Assembly (NCBI GenBank): GCA_020746875.1
Contig: JAGTJL010000007.1
Coordinates: 186,001 to 250,000 of the forward strand
Source: Rhexocercosporidium sp. MPI-PUGE-AT-0058
Taxonomy: Eukaryota > Ascomycota > Leotiomycetes > Helotiales
Reading direction: 5' to 3'
Length of the DNA: 64,000 nt
Shown here: piece by piece, positions 24,404 through 36,008 of the stretch
How the letters are laid out: every line of letters begins with the position of its first letter
Numbering within the stretch: the first letter of the stretch is position 1
The notes under the pieces: model-generated
Databases searched by the model: none
Seen by the model: the letters and a program-made list of their open reading frames with translations, nothing else
What the model was told of the DNA's origin: nothing
Translations under genes and position numbers: made by a program

Positions 24404-26160
24404 ATGGAGGCGACAGCTCCCCGGACCTTTGGGGGGCTCATTGGCTTCTTCCTCACCGTTTCCATAAGCTTAGTAAAACACCGTCGCCCACATTCAAGTA
24501 GATTTGCTGACATCGTTTCCCAGGGGGCTTTTTACGGCGTGTGCCTGGTAGGTGATGTCTCTTAATTGGAATGGGTACCAACTGAACAACTTCCCCAGGC
24601 AATCTACCGTCTAACCCTCGACCCGCTTGCCAAGTTTCCAGGTCCAAAACTAAATGCCATTTCTCCCATCCCCGGAATCCGTGCTCTTCTCAGAGGCCGA
24701 ATCGCCTTTGAGAACAAACTGCTTCATGACAAGTATGGCCCCGTTGTCCGAGTTTCCCCCACAGAATTACACTTCAACTCCGTGCAAGCGTGGGAAGACA
24801 TCTACGGGCACCGTCCAGGACATCCCAACTTCCACAAAGACCCAGTGCACGTGGGATCTGTAGAGCCTCTTGCAGGAGTCACCACTCTCACGATGGCAGA
24901 TGACGCGAATCACGCACGCCAACGCCGGGCCCTAGCTCATTCTTTTTCTCAAAAAGCTCTCGTTGAACAAGAAGACATCATACAAGACTATGTATCCCAA
25001 TTCATCAAGCATTTGGGGCGCCTGGCAGCCAATAACGAGGCCTTCAACATGGTGAATTGGCTCAACTTCACGACCTTCGACATCATTGGCGACCTCGCCT
25101 TCGGAGAACCCTTCGGCTGCCTTGCTTCAGGAGAATTCCACTTCTGGGTGTCCCTCATCTTTGAGACCGTCAAAGCAGGTGCAATGGAACAGGCTACGCG
25201 GCGCTTCGCCGCCGCCGGTTCCACTTTCCAGAACTTCCTGTTGAAATGCATTCCTAATGATATGCGGGAGGGGAGGAAAAAACACCTGAAATTCAGCACG
25301 GAGAAAGTCATGAGGAGACTTGAAAACGAAAATACGGATCACAAGGACTTTATCTGGTATATCTTGAAGCAAAAGGAGAGGTTCAATTTGCATCAGGATG
25401 AGATTGTCGTCAATTCCGCTCTGTTTATTGTCGCTGGGAGCGAGACAACGGCTAATGCCCTGAGTGGAATGTTGGCTCGGTTGATTTACAACCCAGACAA
25501 ATACGAGAGGCTATGTAAAGAAATCAGGAGCGCTTTCAAAGAGGAGTCAGAGATCAGATATGAGAAGTTGAGCCAGTTGACGTACCTGAATGCCGTTATT
25601 GAGGAAGGATTGCGCATCCATCCCCCTGTCCCGACAGGTCTGCTGAGAACGGTTCCAAAGAACGGCGACACTGTTGATGGATATTGGGTTCCAGGCGGGG
25701 TAAGCATGCCCTTCCCCTGCTCGAGTCAAAACTGACGTGGTGTGAAAGACTGCTGTCTCTGTAGGTTCCTGGGCGGCGTCCCACAACGAGAACAACTTCC
25801 GCGACGCAGACAGCTTCATTCCGGAGCGATGGATCGATCGCGCCTACGACAGTGATCTGAAAAAAGCCGCGCAGCCATTCTCGCTGGGCCCAAGGGGATG
25901 CATTGGGAAACAGTAAGTGACTTTCCTGGCCCATGTCCACTTTGCTCCGGCTCTACCTCGAACATTGATGAGCTGATATGAGAAGCCTGAGTTACTTGGA
26001 GATGAGAATCATAATAGGCAGGCTTTTGTGGAATTTCGATATTGTTTCAGTGGACGGAGCGCCGAATTGGAACCCAGAGAATGAGATGGGGAGAGCGAGG
26101 GCGTTCATGACGTGGGAGAAGCCGGATCTGATTTTGAAACTTATCCCTGTGAAGCGGTGA
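24404..26160 (+). CDS. Cytochrome P450 monooxygenase, 511 aa
   Basis: A membrane-anchored heme monooxygenase. Exons 24404-24472, 24524-24547 (a 24-nt micro-exon coding GAFYGVCL), 24599-25699, 25749-25912 and 25983-26160 give 512 codons. The N-terminal anchor helix is spread over three exons, followed by LAKFPGPKLNAIS. The I-helix oxygen-binding motif is AGSETTA, the K-helix ExxR is EEGLR, and the heme loop is PFSLGPRGCIGK with the cysteine ligand. The style resembles the isotrichodermin C-15 hydroxylase and benzoate hydroxylase group of fungal P450s. In this cluster it most likely makes the first hydroxylation that feeds the dehydrogenases; this is inference. Confidence 0.93.
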
Positions 26161-26465
26161 GATCCTGGTTTGGCTCTAATATGTCAAAAGTGGTGTGTTG
26201 TCGGGAACTGATTGAAACAAATCTTGGATACTTACTCACAAATGTATGACAATTCCCATTAGTGACTATGACGCCCGTTTCTATTGCTCTAATGTGGATT
26301 CATTTTGCTTGGGCATTCCTTAGGCGTAAAATCCCCGGTGTGTTGTAACTGTTTGCGATTGGTGAGTAAGTAGTGACAGAAGTTCAGACTGAACAGTGAC
26401 ACAACAATTGATACCAGGTTTTACCTGAAACTTCAATGTAAAGGAGTATTATGATTTATTGATTT
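26161..26465. other. Convergent 3' flanks of P450 and aldehyde dehydrogenase
   Basis: 305 bases lie between two gene ends. AT content rises here as expected for 3' untranslated regions. No gene or clear terminator motif is seen. Confidence 0.5.
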
Positions 26466-27980
26466 CTAGTAAGTCATATTGATCATCACAGTCTTCGTAT
26501 CCGTAAAAGCCCTCAAGGCAGCAATGCCACACTCTCTGCCGATTCCGCTCTCCTTTGTACCCCCAAATGGCGCAGACATAAAAGACAAACTGATACAATT
26601 GACCCCTACCATCCCACTATCAAAATCACTTGCCATCCTTATTGCGCGATTGATATCCTGTGTAAATACCCCCGCCATCAACCCGAAGTTGGTATTGTTT
26701 GCTTTCTCGAGAATCTCTTCCTCAGTCTTGAATGAATTTAGCACTGCAACGGGACCGAAAATCTCTTGTGTAATAATCTCGGCATTGGAGTCGACATTGG
26801 TGAAGACTGTGGGCTCGATAAAGAAACCTTTGTCGCCAACGCGGGAACCACCTGTGAGGAGTGTCCCTTGACCATTTTTGCCGCGCTCGATGAAGCCTGA
26901 CACACGATCGAACTGAGCCTTATCAATCAACGGCCCCATTACCGTTGATTCAGCATCAGGATCTCCAATTGTCTTGGCCTTTGCCAGAAGAGCTTGCTTG
27001 TAACCTTCAACAAATTTGTCGTAGATGCCTTCTTGCACATAGACTCGCGTTGCAGCAAAACAAACTTGACCGGTATTGGCAGTGAGTGCGTTGGCCGTCC
27101 ACATGATTGCATTTTCCAGGTTGCAGTCATCGAAGACCACGGCGGGGGATTTGCCACCTAGCTCCAGCGTGACTCGTTTGAGATTAGATTTTGCGGCTGC
27201 CTCCTGGATGCGTTTCCCTACTCCGATAGAGCCGGTAAATGAGATTTTGCGGACCCTCATATGGCTGGAGAGAAGTGCTCCTGTCGAGCCGTCCCCGCTA
27301 AGAACTTGGAATACACCAGGCGGGAAGCCAGCTTCAATAATAATCGGACCCAAAGCCAACGCCGCGAAGGGGGTTTTTTCCGAAGGCTTCAAGATAAAGC
27401 AATTGCCCGTGCAAAGAGCAGGCGCAGCTTTTAAACCAGTAGTGCCGAGAGGAGCATTCCAAGGCACGATCCCCGCCGTCACACCAAGCGGCTCATTCCT
27501 CACAATCTTCAAGAACCCGTCCTCCTGAGGATACGACTCGCCTGCAAACTTATCGATCCAGCCGGCATTGTATTTGAATGCTTCAGCAGCAAGGCCCGTC
27601 TCGAACTTGCCAAAGGGACCGTACGGAGCACCGAGCGTGATCCTGGAGAGCTCGGCAAGTGCGACGCCATGTTTTTCGATAAGAGAGGCGAACTTGAGCA
27701 TGATGTCTCGGCGGGTGTTGGGAGACATTTTCTTCCATGTGGGGAAGGCTGCTTCTGCTGCGGCAACAGCTGCATCGACGTCCTCTGCGCCTGCCAGGTC
27801 GACATCGTTTGCCACGAGCGAGTCATCCTTTGGGTTGAAAAGCTCTAGTTTCTTCGAGTTCTTCGAAGCAACGTACTAGAGAGTATCAACACAGCGTTTC
27901 CAAGAGAAGTTGAGGAGGCAGACTTGATTATTGATGAATAGCTGCTTTGGCAGATTTGACTTGCTAAACGCGAACTCCAT
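26466..27980 (-). CDS. Aldehyde dehydrogenase (NAD(P)+), 488 aa
   Basis: The enzyme oxidises an aldehyde to its acid. Exons 27980-27924 (MEFAFSKSNLPKQLFINNQ) and 27875-26466 give 489 codons; the first exon supplies the usual FINNQ start of the fold. Hallmarks are GIVPWNAP, KPSEKTP, FTGSIGVGKRI, the glutamate motif VTLELGGKSP, the cysteine motif GQVCFAATRVY, EIFGPV and PFGGTKESGIGRE. The catalytic Cys and Glu are both present. The length is normal for the family. It is divergent from the zinc ADH gene, a sensible pair for alcohol to aldehyde to acid. Cytosolic location is likely, since no targeting signal is seen. Confidence 0.95.
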
Positions 27981-28089
27981 CTCGAACTTTGGGGAAAGTA
28001 TGAAAGGAACCGGGTGAGAATTGCTAAACGTAGAAATCACAGCAGCATGTGAGTGATTGCAAAGCGCTACTTACCCTGCCGTTTAGCAA
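27961..28089. promoter_or_regulatory. Three copies of a 10-bp motif TTGCTAAACG at the ALDH start
   Basis: TTGCTAAACG occurs at 27961-27970 (inside exon 1 of the ALDH), again at 28021-28030, exactly 60 bases on, and inverted as CGTTTAGCAA at 28080-28089. Three exact 10-mers in 130 bases is more than expected by chance. They could be operator sites for the ALDH or the ALDH-ADH divergent pair. No known factor is assigned. Confidence 0.4.
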
Positions 28090-28339
28090 GTAAGATCAGT
28101 CTTATGGTAACGCAGCCGCGCATCCGATGTGGCCTTGTGCATGGAAAGCTGCTGATAGTACTGACTCGTGGAACCAATATTGTGTGGGGAATGCGGGGAA
28201 TCTTGAGTAAGGAGGGAGGGTCGGCCGTGTGAGGAGAAAGCGGAGGTGAGGGGGTGCAAGGGCTGGCGTGAAGTTAGATTTTGCTTGCACTGAGCACGGC
28301 AGGTTTTAGGCATGTTTTCCGCTAAGCTGTCTCGAGTTA

Positions 28340-28620
28340 CTTATCTCGGTTGATTGAAAATCATAAATTAAATAAATTAATTAACCAAAAAATAACAGCT
28401 TTAAAAAGAGAGTATTAATGTTTTTAAAAGAGAGTTTTATTAAACTTATTGTATGTTATAAATCATTATTTATTATTAGTCTCGAATTAATTAAAATTCC
28501 AAAACTTTAAAAAAAAACACATATAATTTTTATCTTAATTAAAGATTTTAACTTAATAGCAATTTTCTAAATAACTTCAGATATCATAAGGATTTTGATT
28601 TTCGATCGACTTGAGACAAG
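28340..28620. repeat. Short AT-rich island between ALDH and ADH
   Basis: About 280 bases of strongly AT-rich, RIP-like sequence (runs such as aaataaattaattaacc) sit inside the divergent ALDH/ADH spacer, with sharp edges to normal sequence. It may be a short transposon relic or an RNA-free spacer. No coding remnant is readable. Confidence 0.5.
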
Positions 28621-29004
28621 GGACAAGCGACAGCTTGGTGGAAAACACGCTTAAGATCTGCCGTAACTAAAGGCTGAGCTTATGCGACCCAGGCGGTGGC
28701 AGACCGTTGGGTGGACGGCGGCTGCGGTTTTCCTCACCCAGAAGGACCTGGGCACCCCACTACTTGTGCATACCAAGAACTATCAGCTCATTGCATCCAG
28801 CCACTGAGCCAGTCCTGTGGTACGTCGAGTCAAAGTAAAATTAGTCAATCAAATCATTTCAAAGGCGAATCCCGGATCCAGCGACCTTCCTCTCACAGTT
28901 CCATGTGAACTTTCACCACCGTGCCCTGTAATCTGATTTCAATATAATTCATGTTCATCAAGGTTATCACAAGTCAGCGCACAAATCGCCCGTCCAGATA
29001 CAGG

Positions 29005-30141
29005 ATGAAAGCTGCCCAGTGGGATCCGGTATGTCTGCAAGCAGTTCCCCAGGGTGGAAAGAAAGAAGAGGAAAGAGAAAAAGCTAACACCGAAGGAAAA
29101 GAGGCAGAAGAGGATAGTGGTGAACGATGTTCCCACTCCAGAGCCAAAAGAGAACCAATTTCTCGTCAAGATGGCATCAGCTTCATTATGCCATTCCGAC
29201 ATAATGGCAATGGAAGCTCCTCGCACCGAACCTGTAACTCTCGGCCACGAGGGAGTAGGACACGTGACGAAACTACACCCTAGTGCCATGGGTAAGGGTT
29301 TTAAAGAAGGCGATGCTGTGGGATTTCTCTACGTCATAGGATGCTGTTTTGAGTGCGAGGGATGTCAGGTACATAATTTGTCGTGTTCAAGTGGGACGCC
29401 CCTTCTTCAAGGCTTCACAACGGACGGCTTCTTTGCCGAATATGCACTGGTTGATTACCACAATGCGGTTATATTGCCCGATAATTTGGATATCAAAAAG
29501 TCAGCGCCGCTTTTCTGCGCTGGAATTACTGGTGAGAATATTTCTCATGCTTGCAATGGCATCTGCTGATCATGAAAGCATTTCATGCGGTGGAATCATG
29601 CGAACTGGAGCCTGGAGATTGGCTTGGAGTAGTTGGCTGTGGAGGTCTCGGGCAGCTAGCTATTCAGTATGCCAAAGCAATGGGTTTCCAGGTTGTGGGG
29701 CTTGATGTAAACGATGACATACTCGCCAACTGCAAAGTACAAGGGGCCGATGCAGTGTTCAACTCAATGACAGATAAAGGCTATGTCAAAGAGCTACTCG
29801 ACTTGACGGGAGGTGGTGTCAAGGCTGCGGCAGTCTTCAGCAATGCAGATGCTGCTTACGCTGGAGCTCCACAAATCATCAAGCTGGGGGGGATCCTTAT
29901 GGTTGTCGGACTTCCTCACAATCCTTTGCAGATCTCGAGTATGGATCTTGCTCTCGGAAAATATAGAATCAAGTCGGAAAGTACGAGTATTCCGCAAAGA
30001 ATGGGGAGGGCAATTGAATTCACAGCGAAGAACCGTATACAACCTGAAGTAGACGTCAGATCAGGGCTCGGGGAGGTTCAGAGTATGGTTGATACCATGA
30101 AGAGTGGGAAAAGCACCATGCGCATGGCTGTTGTTTTCTAG
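29005..30141 (+). CDS. Zinc-dependent alcohol dehydrogenase, 340 aa
   Basis: A medium-chain Zn alcohol dehydrogenase. Exons 29005-29028, 29096-29531 and 29579-30141 give 341 codons. The first exon is only 24 nt (MKAAQWDP) and is joined through a 67-nt intron with a GCTAAC branch site to EKRQKRIVVNDVPTPEP. Catalytic zinc ligands are visible in CHSD and GHEGVG. A structural-zinc cysteine set is seen in CCFECEGCQVHNLSC. The NAD-binding motif is VVGCGGLGQLAIQ. The 340-aa length matches fungal and bacterial AdhA-type enzymes. It faces the ALDH gene and converges with the AtuA-like gene, 150 bp away. Likely role: oxidation of a primary or secondary alcohol in the cluster pathway. Confidence 0.93.
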
Positions 30142-30291
30142 CAAGTAACATCAAAGAGTCTCGCCAATTCAATTATAGCTCTCTAATTCCTATGCCTGCG
30201 TTGAAAAATTCATGGGGATCAAGCTACGTCTTTCATGTTCGAATGAAAAAATCCCTACAATATTTTTTTAAATGTGACTAAGAAGTCCGAC

Positions 30292-32229
30292 TCAAATCCG
30301 GCCCCGCCTCAAGAACGAGTTTGGAATATCCACATACTTTGCCCTCAAATACTCACACAAATTCTTACCCAAGCCATCATACGTACTCGTCGCATTATAA
30401 CTTCTATCCAAATGATCATGCAGCAAAAAATGCACAGCCTTGATCCCAGGAATCTCGAACCTTTCCACCAATTTCCCGTTGTATTCTGGACCAAGCAATT
30501 GAATGATTTTCTCAACCGTCAACACAGACCGTAACCAATCCCATTCATCATCATATCGCACGAAAAATCCAACATTGGCATCCGAAGCCTTATCCCCCGA
30601 ACGACCCAAGACTCGCCATCCCATTGGTCCCCTTGTCGTCGGGCCAAAGCTCGAAAGCGAAACAGGGTCCTTGGTCTCGTACGACCATTGACGAGTAGTA
30701 TATAACTCCATTCTTGGAGAGGGCGGAACATCAATTGTCTGGCCTGCCCACAAGAGATTGACTTGATGATTAACTTCTTTTTGTGGAAGCAAAGCAGCCC
30801 AATATTCGTAGAATTCCTTTCCCGCCGACTGCCGAATGTCATTCTCAATAGTGGCCCCAGGACAACTCTGCAGGAAATTCTCCAAACACCATCGATTGAA
30901 CCCCGGGACCTCTATAGTGTCTTTAACCACCAGGGATCTGTCTTTTGTCTGAGCGAAAACGCGGAAGTCGACAGTAGCGACATCTTGGTTTAGGGGGTCT
31001 TCGGGACAGTATCCATTGAGCGTGAATTTCAGACATGAGAATCTATCCACGTTTTTCCCCATTGAAGTTCGGACTTGGCGTTCTGTCCATTCTGCTTTTT
31101 GCTCGAGGTCCAGCCCAACGAGGAGGAAGTGGAATTCAGCTTGGTAGCCACCGAATGCAGTGATTCCGACTTTTGTGGTCGTTGGCGGTGGTTTTCCTTT
31201 GACGCCCGTAACGAGGACGCGGTCTTTGCCTTCTTGTTTCATGTTGATGTCCTCAAGGACTGCCACGACATCAGATCCAAAGTATTGGGGACCTTGGATC
31301 TCATAGAGGAGCTGCGAAGCTACCGTTCCAACTGAGATTTCTCCTCCAGTGTCGGGCTCTTTGACAAGTGCACAACTGCCGTCCACGAAAACTTCGGCAA
31401 TAGGGAAGCCTACGTTTTCGCAACCGTCGAAGAGCTCTTTGAAGCCAGAATAGTAACCACCACAGACGTAGGATGAACACTCAATCAAGTGACCAGCGAT
31501 CAATGACCCAGCAAGTTGATTGAAGTCCGTATTTCTGTCCCATCCATGCCACCACATAGCCGCCCCAATCGCCGGCGCAGCATCAGCTACACGGCCACAA
31601 ATGACAATATCAGCACCTTGGATGAAAGCTTCTGCGATGCCAGCTCCGCCAAGATAACACCTGCCATCACTCTGATCAGCAAATTCCATTATGACGTGAA
31701 ACGGGGCTTACTGAGCAGCGACGGGTTCAAACCCCCAATCCTTGAGCTCCCCGCCAAAGCAAATATTTTCAAACTTCTCTCCCCCCTTTAATAAGCGATT
31801 CACCACATCCAACACCTCGTCCCCTTGGATCCACGCCACTTTCAGCCGTCCCTGAAGCCCCAATTCACGAATTTTCGCCTGCACAGTGCTTGCCAACATT
31901 TCCGTGTCACTCGCTCCCGCATTGACGGCCAGCTTGATCCCCTTTTCTGCCAGCAATGGCAGCGCAGGAGTGAGATTTGCCATGAAGGAGGGGTCGTAGA
32001 GGCCGGGTCGATTATCGCTGCTCCCCTTAGCGAGAATTGCAGATTTCGCAGCGCCGTGCCAGGACATGGTGCATTCGGACATCCAGTCGCCGACTATCAC
32101 ATCGACGTCGCAACCCGCGAGGGAGTGGATTGCTCGCTGACGGTCTGTGAATCCCCCTGAGGAACCCGCGATGCGGAGGGCGCGTTTGCGAGAAGATGTG
32201 CAATTGGCATGGCCGTTTGTTGCTGCCAT
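30292..32229 (-). CDS. AtuA-like protein (DUF1446, acyclic terpene utilisation family), 631 aa
   Basis: The gene has two exons, 32229-31712 and 31669-30292, joined through a 42-nt intron (acceptor cagag) to read PVAA-HDGRCYLGGAGIAEAF; the sum is 632 codons. The N-terminal two thirds match DUF1446/AtuA: RIAGSSGGFTDRQRAIHSL, VDVIVGDWMSE, LAVNAGASD and ADIVICGRVADAA. The C-terminal part carries the AtuA-associated small domain, with GRSGDKASDANVGFFVR. AtuA is encoded in Pseudomonas citronellol/geraniol loci, where its biochemical role is still unclear. Finding it beside an acyl-CoA dehydrogenase, CoA ligase and SDRs points to terpenoid-type or branched acyl-CoA breakdown. No targeting signal is seen. 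Family call is firm; function is inference. Confidence 0.9.
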
Positions 32230-32841
32230 TTTGAATCAGTCAATCAATGCACAGAATTAATATGGAAATAAAATTTGGCAGTATGAAGCACAGCGAAAGA
32301 TGAAAAGTTCGCAAACAACGACCCCCAATCAACGTACCTGTAAGGTGTAGGCCTATCTCGTTCCCGTTCCTGTTCTTAGCTTGCCAGCACGCGGGAGAGT
32401 CCGGTTCCTTCGTAGTCCTGAGCCGCTTGCTCTTCTGAATACAGTACGCCTTAGCTGCGACCACCCCCCCCCCTTCCCGGCTCTCATTCTCCAGGGCTTC
32501 TCTAGCGACCGGAGAAGCAAAACCGAGACTCACTAAAATGGTACTGCCTGATTCGGTCTACCCACAGGGGAGGCGGGCTATGACTCGGGAGCTTGTCACA
32601 GGATCGGACGCCAAAGTTCAAGCCATGGGTAGTGCTGCGGGGTATTTCACAGCATTTGGACGCCAAAGTTCAAGCCGTGCGTAGAGCGGGGAAGCCTACA
32701 ATGATACTACCTGAATCACTCTGGTCACAGATAATGTGGGCTTTGTTTCAGGTTCAACACAAACATGGAAGTACGGTTGAATGCAAGGACCTCAACTAGG
32801 ATTTGACTACAAGCAGTAGAAATTTTTCTGTAGCGCTACGT
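32230..32841. promoter_or_regulatory. AtuA-like promoter region with internal direct repeats
   Basis: 612 bases lie between the AtuA-like start and the 3' end of the esterase gene. The 19-mer ggacgccaaagttcaagcc occurs at 32606-32624 and, exact, at 32658-32676 (period 52). A second, diverged pair of about 42 bases lies at 32538-32579 and 32700-32741, giving an outer-inner-inner-outer order. No gene is seen. The repeats may be operator sites or a local duplication. Confidence 0.6.
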
Positions 32842-33998
32842 TTATATCATGGAAACTCTCATTTTCCCACGAGCTTCACTCTCTGAAGCCACGAAGTCAA
32901 AGCCCCTTTTCAGGTTGCGATCATACGCCGCGATTGCTTCAGTGAGATGTTTCGAGGGGAAGGCCCAAAACCAGTGAGGATATCCCGGATACTCATCGTA
33001 AAGATTTGGCACGCTTTCAGAGAGTTAGTGATGCGACCTTCTTGTGCGGTATGAGTGAGTGACTTGCCCTGCATCATCCAAAGCACGCCTCAATATTCTC
33101 CCATCATCTCTTAGAGTATCCTGTCCTGCAACAGCAAGATAGACCCTTGGGATGTCCTTTAATCTCCTGTGAAGAAGAGGGGAGACATAGGGGTCGTCTC
33201 CTTGCCCTCCATATGCATCTGTATTGTCAGATTTCGTGCGCTGAAGCTCCGGTCTTTAGCTCACCTAAAAAACTCTTCATGGCGCTTTTCGTGTTAATCG
33301 TATGCTCTGCGTGCTCTTCATAGCTTGTATACGATCCCCGCCACTTTTCTGGCAAAGAATCAGGCGCAACGGTAACGGGGACAACAGAAACCACACCCCG
33401 TAATGTTTGCCCCCTCCCCTCATCAATAACCTTTAAAGCAACACTCAGCGCCAGATTGCCTCCAGCACTTGTCCCAAACGTCAGTGCAGCGCCAGGCGCC
33501 GTGTTCAGCATCGTGGCGTTCTCAATTGCCCAGTCATAAGCAAAAATGCAGTCATCAAACGGAGCAGGATATGGGTGTTGTGGTGCAAGTCGATAATCCA
33601 CTGACACTATGACAATGCCTGCATCTCGACATACCGTCCGCACTTGTATATCTTCCCCTTCTAGATCGCCCATGGCCCATCCTCCTCCGTGGTAGAATAC
33701 ACAAACAGGCTTCTCACCCTCGTAGCTTTGAGGGGTGTAGATACGGACTTTAAGCCCTGGCCTGATTGTGAGGTCCTTAGTAGTGACGCTTTGATCGGGA
33801 GTAGGAAAAGTGAGCGTTGATGCAAGAGTTGCGCCGACTTTTTCGTATCCGGCGAGTATTTCGGATATAGAGCCATGTAAAAGAAGACGCCCCCCTACTT
33901 CTTCTTCGAACTGTGGAGCTAGTCACTAATTATGTTCAACTTCTCATGGCGGTACGCACCTCAAGCCATGGCTTTGCAAATCCTTCGTTATCAGACAT
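32842..33998 (-). CDS. Alpha/beta-hydrolase, HSL-type esterase/lactonase, 335 aa
   Basis: Exons 33998-33960, 33910-33265, 33218-33068 and 33013-32842 give 336 codons. The oxyanion-hole motif is FYHGGGWAMGD, the nucleophile elbow is FGTSAGGNLAL, the acid lies near AGQDTLRDDG, and the histidine is in GYPHWFWAFP: a complete catalytic set of the hormone-sensitive-lipase family. The last intron (33067-33014) needs a GC donor (gcaagt) to keep ALDDAGVPNLYDEYPG in frame. It shares a 344-bp divergent promoter with the acyl-CoA dehydrogenase. Next to two BVMOs it is the natural candidate for cutting the ester or lactone they form; this is inference from context. Confidence 0.92.
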
Positions 33999-34342
33999 GC
34001 TTGCACGGGATTCGACAATTTCCAAAGGAATGAATCTTGTACCTGTCAGAAACAGGTGAATTAAAATGAAAGTTTTCTGTCAGTCAATATTAACTTTGGG
34101 AAGTTCACGTCGATATGTCTGATTAGTGGAACTGCGGGTAAAGGTAACCGCCCTGCTTGATTAGTGCTTCTGAGGGACGCAAGCTTTCGTGTCCCTGCAG
34201 CTCAAGTCTAACTTGTCGAGGTCGGTATTCGGCTAGGTCCTTGCAGGGTTGGGCCAAGTAGAAGTCAGCACCCCCAAACATTATACCCATCTCTGCCCTT
34301 TTTTTCACCTTTTGCTATCACGCATTCAATCACATATTCAAA
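33999..34342. promoter_or_regulatory. Shared divergent promoter, esterase / acyl-CoA dehydrogenase
   Basis: 344 bases separate two divergent ATGs. The word TGATTAGTG occurs twice in direct order (about 34119-34127 and 34158-34166), around a GC-rich gcgggtaaaggtaaccgcc. Either could be a regulatory site; no factor is assigned. Confidence 0.5.
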
Positions 34343-35756
34343 ATGTCCGAACTAGACCACCCTGCATTTCACCGCATTCCCTCATGGGTGAAAGCAAAAC
34401 TATCGCCAGTTGCAATTGAAAAGATCCAAAAGGTTTACGACTTTGTAGAGACAGAATGCATACCAGCAGAGCCGATCATGAGAGCACAAATTGCGGAAAT
34501 AGGGAAGAGGTGGACCACTCAGCCTCATATGCATGAATTGCGAGAGAAGGCGAAGATTGCAGGATTATTTAACCTTTTTCTCCCGAAGCATTTCAAGGAG
34601 AGCCCTGGGCTCACCAATTTGGAGTACGCTTGTTGTTGCGAGCTCATGGGCAGGGTGTATTGGGCTCAACAGGTGAGTTCCAAAACAAGCCTCGTGTGGT
34701 CTAAGCTGAAGAAGAACTCAGACAATGAACTGTCACGCACCTGAGACGGGCAACATCGAGTTATTGGCAAAATACTGCTCCCCGGAGCAGAAAACCAAAT
34801 GGCTCCAACCGCTACTTGATGGCACGGCGTCTTCAGCGTATTCCATGACAGAGCCAGATCGTGCTTCCTCCGACGCAACCCAAATTGGATGTCGCATTAC
34901 TCGCAAAGGCAACGAATACGTTATCAACGGCCGCAAACTTTATGGCAATTGCATGTGGAACTCGGAAAACAAGTTCTTCATCCTGATGGGATGCTCTGAC
35001 CCCACGAATCCAAATAAATGGGCTCGCCACTCTACCGTCATTGTCCCAACCAACACACCCGGAATCACTCAGGTGCGAAATATGACGATCATGGGGTATG
35101 ATTATGCCCCAGAAGGCCACGGAGAATATCTCTATGAGAACGTCCATATTCCCGTTGAGAATATCATTCTAGGCGAGGGGCGGGCTTTTGAGATTGCTCA
35201 GGGAAGATTAGGTCCGGGAAGAATCCACCATTGCATGCGTCTCATAGGACAATGCGAGCGTGCATACGAGCTGGCTCTCATCCGTTGTATCGACCCGCGG
35301 AAAACGCCTCGAGGAAAGCTTATCGGCGAGTTCGACTCTACTATCGAGCGGATTGCTCAGATGAGACTAGAGATAGACCAAGCTCGTCTCGTAGTCTTGA
35401 ATGCTGCGGACACGATGGATATTCATGGGAATAAGGCAGGAAGATATGCCATTGCTCAGAGCAAGATTTTGATTCCGAATATGGCGACTCGGGTTATCGA
35501 TGAGTGCATGCAGCTGTATGGTGGGCAGGGGCTGACTCAGCACACACCTTTGCCAGAGATGTGGACGTATGCCCGATTTGTGAGAATTGCAGATGGGCCT
35601 GATAGCGCGCATCGGCATCAGGTTGGAAGGGATGAGTTGAAGACTGCGAAGAAGTATGCGGAGAGAAATAGAGAGTATCAGAAAAGGTACAAGGCACTGG
35701 CGGAGGAGAAAGGACTAAAGTATGAGACCTTTTGGGGGACTACTCCTAAGATATAA
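34343..35756 (+). CDS. Acyl-CoA dehydrogenase (ACAD10/11-like), 454 aa
   Basis: An FAD enzyme that introduces the alpha-beta double bond in acyl-CoAs. Exons 34343-34672 and 34722-35756 give 455 codons. The conserved substrate/FAD motif reads YSMTEPDRASSDATQIGCRI. Also seen are NCHAPETGNIELLAKY, GLGPGRIHH-type GRLGPGRIHHCMR, the QLYGGQGLTQ loop and the tail motif RIADGPDSAHRHQVGRDEL. These, with the long N-terminal helical part, are typical of the ACAD10/11-like branch in fungi. It ends TPKI, at best a weak peroxisomal signal. In the cluster it is the first beta-oxidation step after the CoA ligase and is comparable to AtuD/citronellyl-CoA dehydrogenase of bacterial terpene loci in role, not proven in substrate. 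Confidence 0.94.
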
Positions 35757-36008
35757 AGTAAAATAGTGTCTTTTTGTAGCAAATTGTAAATACGCAAGAT
35801 TCTTGAGAGGTTGAATATCTAGCTTTTTGAGATGTTTAATTCTTTTCTCCACGTTGTAGGCGTGGCATGACAGCAGATATTTACTTGACCTCAACAGGGC
35901 TTTAACTTGAGATTCCCAGTTGCTTATAGCGTTTAACAAAGTTGTTCAGATACTAGCAAAGGTGGTAAACTACCCACACCTAATAGAAATTAAAAAGTGC
36001 CAAAGTCG

